Positions 57,601 through 64,000 of a stretch of 64,000 nt of DNA are shown here, in pieces (the first letter of the stretch is position 1; each line of letters begins with the position of its first letter). Both the position numbers and the translations under genes were made by a program. A model generated the notes under the pieces. The model was not told the DNA's origin. It saw only the letters and a list, made by a program, of their open reading frames with translations, and made no database searches. Source of the stretch: Atriophallophorus winterbourni (Eukaryota > Platyhelminthes > Trematoda > Plagiorchiida > Microphallidae); the NCBI GenBank assembly GCA_013407085.1, contig JACCGJ010001458.1, positions 1-64,000 on the forward strand, read 5' to 3'.

Positions 57601-60230
57601 ACGATTGCTCTAATCGTAACAAGCTCAGCGCCCACCATGGCCAGTACATTTTTTAGCCGACTTAGATTTGGTCAGCTAAAAGCAATTTATAGCTGATTCT
57701 GATTCGTACTGACGTCCTTAGTTTGAAGTAGCTTATGTATCACAAGCGAAACGTTTGCAATAAACTGTTCTAACCGATGGATTACAAAATCTTTCTTCTT
57801 TATGAACATGTTTCCCTGATCGGTCACAAATATTTTGCACTACATTGAAAATTTTTTATCAGTTACCATTCGAATTTATTTACTCCTGTGAGCATCCAGG
57901 TAACGAGAAAAATCTGCACAATTAAAAGAAACTTGTTGGGATAATATATGGATAAAATCTATAAGCGACAAAATACAATTACAAGCACGAATAGACAGCC
58001 CAGACCATTAAGTGACTATCCGGGAAACAAATTTGAAGACCGAAGGAAAGTATGATTTGAGTACATTCTGCGTTAGAGTCATCGGAATGGATACTGATCA
58101 AGAGATCCTTGCCTTAACAGTGGCTTTTCAGGAGCATCTGAAAAAGAATAATGTCAGATTTGACTATTATAAATAAATAAGTAATATATAGGATGAAAAA
58201 TATTTTCTTGTGCTGCATATGTTGATAATCCATTTCGTGATGCATAACCTCTATTCACCAGAATTCATCGGGGAGTAATATATCAACTGTACATATATTC
58301 ATTTAAAAAATTATGTTGTTTATATTCAAAGTGATTTTTGAACTAGAAAGTAAAATTATACAAATTTGGATCAAATTTGAGATTTCAATGCAGAACATGG
58401 CGAATGCTGGACAATCAAAAGTTGAACAGATTAAGAAGACTCACTAAATGATGGGAATCATATTTGTCAAAGCAACACGTTTCGGGCAATTATTCATATA
58501 CATCGAAAATAAATTTAAGTATGCACCATATTTACATTGTAATTCTGATTCGATAAGTTTGACTACAGAACCATTTTCGTTTTAATCGATGCTGCAGGTG
58601 GAATGATTCCGCTTCTTGTGATAATATTTTTTGTAAAATAAATTCAGATATTTCGATAAAAATTAAATATATTCACATTTTTCAGACTATCGAAAGACCT
58701 TTGTGTCTAAAGCTTCTCACAATATACAGAAGTACCATGAATAATTCAAACGGAATATTTTAAGTTCACAGTGAGCTAATGTTATAGAATTATAGTTCCA
58801 ATAACGGAAATAATATTGCTGAAAAAAGTTGATGCGTAAAAGTTTATATTTAGTAGCGAAGAGAGCGTGTATTGAATAAAAAACAGTAAAATCATATGTT
58901 TCCAGATTGAATATGGTATTTTACACACATCAAGGAAGTAAAAATGACCAATACGCGTTAGAACAAATTTTGATAACAGCTATCTTGTACCACCTAATCA
59001 TACCCGAAAAGAAAACGACTAACGGTATTGTGAACTTTGAGTCGATGAATGAAATTTCATGAACAAAATTATTTATAATACATGTTTCTATAACTGATAT
59101 TTGTAAAATAATTACGATCGGCGATAATGGGATTTGTTCGAGATTCACTATCATCCTTTAGATGCAATTATCGAATTCGGAACGCGATATCCCGAGTCTA
59201 TATACTGTAATAGATATATTCAACAGCTTTATCAAGCCTGTGCTGATGCAGAGTTTGAAAACTTGTCCATTCAGGCATTGGTACCTCAGAGATACGGCAG
59301 CATTCGCTGAGGATAAGTTTGCCTGTGTACATGAAGAACAAAGTGTTAATGTCCATTGCCCTTCGCGGGTAAAATGCCTGAATTAAGCAAGTAAGTAACA
59401 TTCCAAGTCCTTAAATTTGCCAATAAACAACGATATATTAGGCTTCAACGTGACACCCGAGTACGAATATAGAATATACTTTACAAACTGGAAGACGACT
59501 AGCATACACGAGATTGTTGCAAGAGTTTTGCTAATTTGAAACTACTCACGATTACTAGTTACTATAAAAGTTACATAAGCTCATCAGAGCTACCTCAAAA
59601 CTTAGAGCTCAAGTTTACAGTATAGTGGTAAAGCAGTATCACTACCGTGAGCAAGTATTTTCGAGGGAAAATTACCAAAAAACATATCATCTTGCTGAGA
59701 ATAATCCAAGCTCCAGGTGCTAATACGTATGGCAAGAAGAATTTAATTGAATGCTTACTAGTTAGAAGAATAAATCTGCTGTTTTTGTCTCTGCAAGATA
59801 ATTTGCGTATACTATCTTACCAAAATTTGCTAATATGAACGTTCTCAAGGCCGATTGTAGGGCAGGTCATGATGCCATTGACATAAATATTGAACGGTCT
59901 GGATTAGATTGAGACCTATATGAAATAATCTCTTCTGCAGATTGCCTTAAATAGGGGTGAGTCCAGTTCATGCATTTTAAATGAATGTCAACGCATTTGT
60001 GCATTATTATTGGATAAATCGACTCACAGAGAATACGATTGATCGCTCATTGTTCAGGTCATCTTTCAAACTTAATTACAGCAATATTTTCTGAAATTAA
60101 TCAACCCTCACGACAAAATATCGAATCGCCCCAATTAAATGCAAAGCAGTATATGTTATTATTTTTGACTCGATATCACTCTAAATACACTGATCATTTT
60201 TGTCCCATGAAAAATAACAAACGAACTTAC
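51674..60230. other. No confident gene
   Basis: Should include the 3' end of the unrecognised minus-strand gene that enters from 64 kb, but I could not identify its next exon. Possibilities: 55819-56029 (minus, a frame of fitting phase ending in a stop, weak acceptor) and about 59.2-59.34 kb (minus). On the plus strand, 56170-56252 has a short Cys/His-rich frame before a good donor-like GTAAGT. A degenerate family A hammerhead lies at 54135-54175. Confidence 0.4.
54128..54225 (-). repeat. Degenerate family A hammerhead and flank
   Basis: Retains CACTCCACTACC and the AGTTTTCAATTGTTTGCC remnant of stem II, followed by a worn flank. The core is lost. Confidence 0.55.
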
Positions 60231-60425
60231 ATTTCAGCCAGTTGAACCACAGAGAACCTATTTGAACTTGCATTCCTATTTTCAAAACGGGAATTAGAGC
60301 CGTTACGATGCGTTTCCATATACCGCGATTGAACTTTCTTTGTCGATTTCATCGTGGGCGAGTTTGCTAATGGGCATTCAGCGGAAATAAGTTCTTTAAT
60401 TTTGACACGTTCTTCGGAATCAGAG
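60231..60425 (-). CDS. Unrecognised gene, exon n+2
   Basis: A 195-nt exon with a consensus donor (GTAAGT) and a plain acceptor (CCTTTGCAAAG). It encodes a Ser/Lys/Arg-rich segment starting SDSEERVKIKEL. Its phase (2 in, 2 out) matches the exon at 61.5 kb. It leaves two bases, so at least one more exon must follow. No domain recognised. Confidence 0.5.
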
Positions 60426-61477
60426 CTTTGCAAAGGAACGGAATGTATAAAAAATTTTTATTCTCAATGTTTTTATTAATAAATATCAGTGTTTCATGGA
60501 GTCAATCAATTAAAATTTCAAATTTTAGAAAGCAGTCCATTATCGATGGGACAAAGCGAATTACGGTAAAGATATGAATTCAATTAAATTTGTATATTTT
60601 TATGTTATTTCACTTGCATTAATTAAAGAATAAGTGAATACAAACGATTTACTGCTTTGTGGAAAACACGTTTGGAATCCTCTAGATATTCTATTAACAC
60701 AGTATACTCAAGCAATAATTCAATCATTTCAACGGTATAATTTTACTGAAGTTAGATCCGAGTGATGTCTATGACCACTGCGTGACTTGGGCAGTTTCTT
60801 AAATGTTGCTATTCCTGAAGATTTAACACGTATCAAAAATATATCAACAATGATCTGGACCACTAAGACTTCCAAGAAAATCGGAAGTAAAACGATCAAA
60901 TGTTTGAAAGAGCCGCTTCTGGATCGGTTACTTTTTCAACTCAGATAGATACCTCAAGAGTTTGACTGATATAAGCACTCTGTTAAAACAATATTTTTAG
61001 AAAATCATCCTGTTATTTTACACAGCACATAAACTATAATTCTTGGTGACTTTATTTAGATGTTATAGACTTTTTATTTCTCTGAAATAAAGACACTAAT
61101 TATTTAAAAGTCTTACTGCGTTTCACCACAGTCACCTAGTGCTAACTGTCGTGTATATTCACCCAGATGCCTAAAATAATGTTTTAAGCAAATAAATTTC
61201 TACCAATCTACCACATCTACACAAAAGTTGCTTTTCAGTTAAAATTACAAAACACCTTCTGTAAAAAGAATCATAGGAAAAAAATCAGTTACGTTCCAGC
61301 TAACAATTCTAGGAAGATTTATAATGATTTTTCTACTGGTAAGGACATTTCTCTTGAAATTCTTGTATTTTTTCAGGAAATTGTTTGAAAATCTTCATAT
61401 TATTAACCTTGACGTGTTTACATCGAGTAAACACTTGCTTGAATTTTATCATCATATAAATAAACTTCAAGACTCAC

Positions 61478-61744
61478 AGAGATGTGTTCATTCTATAGCC
61501 AAGGAGACATGAATCTGAAGTTTTTTCATCGCGTGGAACAGATTCTAAAGCTGTCGATAAAGCACTCGACACGTCAATTTCGGAACATCGACTGTACAAC
61601 ATGTTCTCCGACAACCTTGAACTGGAGCAAATCGACTGATTTTCTCCAATTGGTTTCTGTGAGTTCAGTGTGTGTCGTCGTTGGCATTCTTTCTGTTCAG
61701 ACTCAGCACATAATTGCTTGATGTTGAACGATAGGTCTGACTGT
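61478..61744 (-). CDS. Unrecognised gene, exon n+1
   Basis: Bounded by TTTATTAG and a strong donor GTGAGT. The frame is 267 nt, Ser/Glu-rich, with no domain I recognise. Both phases fit the exons before and after it, which is the main support. Confidence 0.5.
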
Positions 61745-63144
61745 CTAATAAAGTAAATGAGATATATGCCTTCAATAGCTTTCACAATTAAATGGAACAA
61801 TAAAAAATTTCATATCACTCGTTTCGCACATTAAAATATTTTATTGTAATAATAAATTGATTCAAATGTTCCAGGTTTATCTCACTTCCATTAGCTACGT
61901 TCTGCGGAATTTACAATATGGCTCATTCGGTTAAAATAACACATCTCATATACTAATTTTCAAACGGTACCGAGTGAAAAAAGATTTAAAATGTTTTCGG
62001 GCGATGATTGCTTACAACAGAATAGCGGTCCAAAAATATGTTAATAGCGGTGTAGAAACAAGCAGATTGATATAGTGATGGCTTTTTTGGCATTTCCTGT
62101 CATTGTCAGGTTGAACTCATTCGGTTTCATGCGAGGGTATGTAGCTGAGGGAAAGTTTGCATTTTGGTTACAGATTACTGTTAGAAAATCCTCTGGGTTA
62201 ACTGCGTAAAAATAGTAATTATTTTGAATTCGTTCAATATCATCTTGTTAATCTCGATCATAATTTATCCTACGATTCTACATGGAATCATAAACACGCC
62301 CATTGTGTCTGGGAATTTTCATTATCAGACTGTTAAGCTCCACAATGCCGGTAATTGCCTGTGGTTTGGTTCGCATAAAGTCATTGGACGGGGTTCTTTA
62401 TAAAAAATCACACCTGATTACTTTGGGAATTATGATTAATCACTTCTTTCCGAATGCGCAACGGCGACGGGTAACGAAATACGAAACCTTTCGGAAGAAG
62501 AAAGTTTTAACTACGACATCACTGCATTCCCAATTGAGAATTAACCGAAAAATATTCTATCAACTGATTTTTAATCGACCAGATTTCATTTCGAAATATC
62601 TGTATGGTCATGGAATTGAAGGTTAGAGGGACGAAACTATCAACATATTCACGTGTCTAGGAATACACAACCTTGCAATCCAGCAATATTGTCACAAAGC
62701 GTCTTTGTTACTTTGCCTGGATTCACCACCCCTAAAATACATTTCTTTCGAATTCTCGAATTGGAGTGATACAAAGCATTGATGTTTAAAATGCCACCAG
62801 TTTTCGTGATATTACAGGTAACAAAACGTCAAATAAAACAGTTAACAAAGGACTACTGTGTTAACGCTTTTTTGCAAGTGGTTTCATATCATTGTGGCGT
62901 CAATTTTTGAGTGTTGAGGTCGTCTGAACCCTTCTAAATGTCACAGAAGGATTCAAATAACTTAAACTGAGGTATTTTTGCATACGGTCTTACTTTCTTA
63001 TCCATGGATGTCAAAATCATCGAAATAAGGGTTAGAAACAAAAACAATGTTCAGATTATTTACGGTCACACTGATGCTGAATTCTCTGTTTCCATATAAT
63101 ATTTATTTTTAGTTATGCTAAGCTAAGTCCGACACTTTTCATAC
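61745..63144 (-). other. Intron of the unrecognised gene
   Basis: AT-rich sequence between two phase-matched exons. The 107-codon plus-strand frame at 62303-62626 overlaps it and shows no recognisable motif. Confidence 0.4.
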
Positions 63145-64000
63145 CTGAAACGATTTTCGCAGAGTTTTTCATTTTTCCTTGGCGAAGAGTCTGCAAGACA
63201 TTTCAAACCGACGCTCAAGTCCATCGGAACATTTAGCGGCTCCGTAATTGACTTTTCGAATTCATGAGAACTGGCTTCAAACGATTCAACAGAAGACAAA
63301 GAATTCGATGCTGTTTTGCCAGGCTTATTTCCACATTTAGTCACCGATCCACAGGATGGATGCGTTTTTGGAATGTGGTCGATGTCCGGAACTCGACACA
63401 ACTTCGCCTCAGGCCAACTGTGATTCACACATGGAAAAAGGAATTTTCCGTTCTTGGGCAATAGGAATTGGGACAGATTTGATTCGTGTTTACCCTTAAG
63501 CACAGATCCATGTAGAGGGTTACAATTCACGGGATCGAATGGACACTGTTTCATAATTTCCGTATTGTTCTGCAGATTTGAATCCAATATATCAACAAAG
63601 TATTGCGTGAAATTCCCCAAGTGTCCTGTCCTTGATGTGTCAGTGGACAGATTGTTATTACACAATAAGTTTTCCAGAAGCATATCTGGATAACAATTGT
63701 TTGCTTCACGATGCTGAGGTCGGAATGACCACCAATCAACTTCATTGAGCTTGTTTATGTCAGTCAGATTAGGCATATTCCTTGGAATTACAGGTTCTTC
63801 TTCTGCATGAAAGAAGTCTAGGTTGAAGCCAGCGTTGGGCAGTATGTTACGTGGTATCGGAAATGGGAAATTGAGGAAATTCGAATGAATTGGATTGTTT
63901 GTTTGCGGGTGAAAGTGATTGTCTGGAACATTTTGTACGACCATTGGTGCTACATTAGCGTGATTTAAGTACAGGGGATCCTGTTGTATTTGCTCATCTC
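63145..64000 (-). CDS. Unrecognised gene, large internal exon, 5' open
   Basis: An open frame of at least 284 codons. It continues past the window edge and ends at TTTCAG before GTATGA, in phase 2. The product is Asn/Pro/Ser-rich and probably disordered. Near its end is VPMDLS, matching the PxDLS motif used to bind the CtBP co-repressor, so a nuclear regulator is possible. I see no DNA-binding domain in the visible part. It lies upstream of AHR on the same strand, at least 19 kb from the AHR start. Its donor phase matches the exon at 61.5 kb and, by chance or not, also AHR exon 2. Confidence 0.7.

Noticed and set aside
59162..59386. Overlapping frames on both strands as an exon
   Set aside because: Both strands look equally plausible, with no convincing acceptor and donor. 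One joined version stops after about ten codons.
1..64000. tRNA, rRNA and spliced-leader genes
   Set aside because: I looked for cloverleaf-like, ribosomal and flatworm spliced-leader sequence by eye and found none. A tRNAscan or Infernal run would be needed to exclude them.

Overview
The window is eukaryotic: AT-rich, with short exons separated by multi-kilobase introns, GT-AG splice sites and many decayed retroelements. The gene content and the CR1-like, Penelope-like and hammerhead repeats suggest an invertebrate, most likely a parasitic flatworm (trematode). The species is an inference. There is one 1000-N assembly gap at 50674-51673.

The main gene is a complete aryl hydrocarbon receptor (AHR / Spineless family, bHLH-PAS) on the minus strand, from 40956 down to 12370. 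I joined ten coding exons by hand. All splice phases agree, and the joined frame is 2940 nt (979 codons plus stop). The order is basic N-terminus, bHLH, PAS-A, PAS-B, then one large Ser/Asn/Gln-rich C-terminal exon. Upstream on the same strand, at 60.2-64 kb, are three phase-compatible exons of a second, unrecognised gene. Its 5' end lies outside the window. It carries a PMDLS motif (CtBP-type).

The most striking content is about 24 copies of a dispersed repeat carrying a type I hammerhead self-cleaving ribozyme. There are two sequence families. Family A has stem II GGC/GCC and cleavage triplet GTA. Family B has stem II GTGC/GCAC and cleavage triplet GTC. Copies lie on both strands inside AHR introns and flanking DNA, often as tandem units of about 236-252 bp and sometimes as head-to-head inverted pairs. 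Each unit also carries a 6-7 bp hairpin whose stem differs between copies by compensatory changes. This layout fits small circular-RNA retroelements (retrozymes) related to Penelope-like elements. A GIY-YIG remnant of a Penelope-like element lies at 50.2-50.7 kb, and a homologous tail lies directly beside a hammerhead at 25.3 kb.

Other mobile DNA is mainly CR1/jockey-like non-LTR retrotransposon debris: 4.9-7.0 kb, 8.1-8.6 kb, 20.7-22.0 kb (minus) and 48.2-49.4 kb. The remaining stretches (1-4.5, 8.6-12, 41.2-45.2, 46-47.5 and 51.7-60.2 kb) hold no gene I can support.
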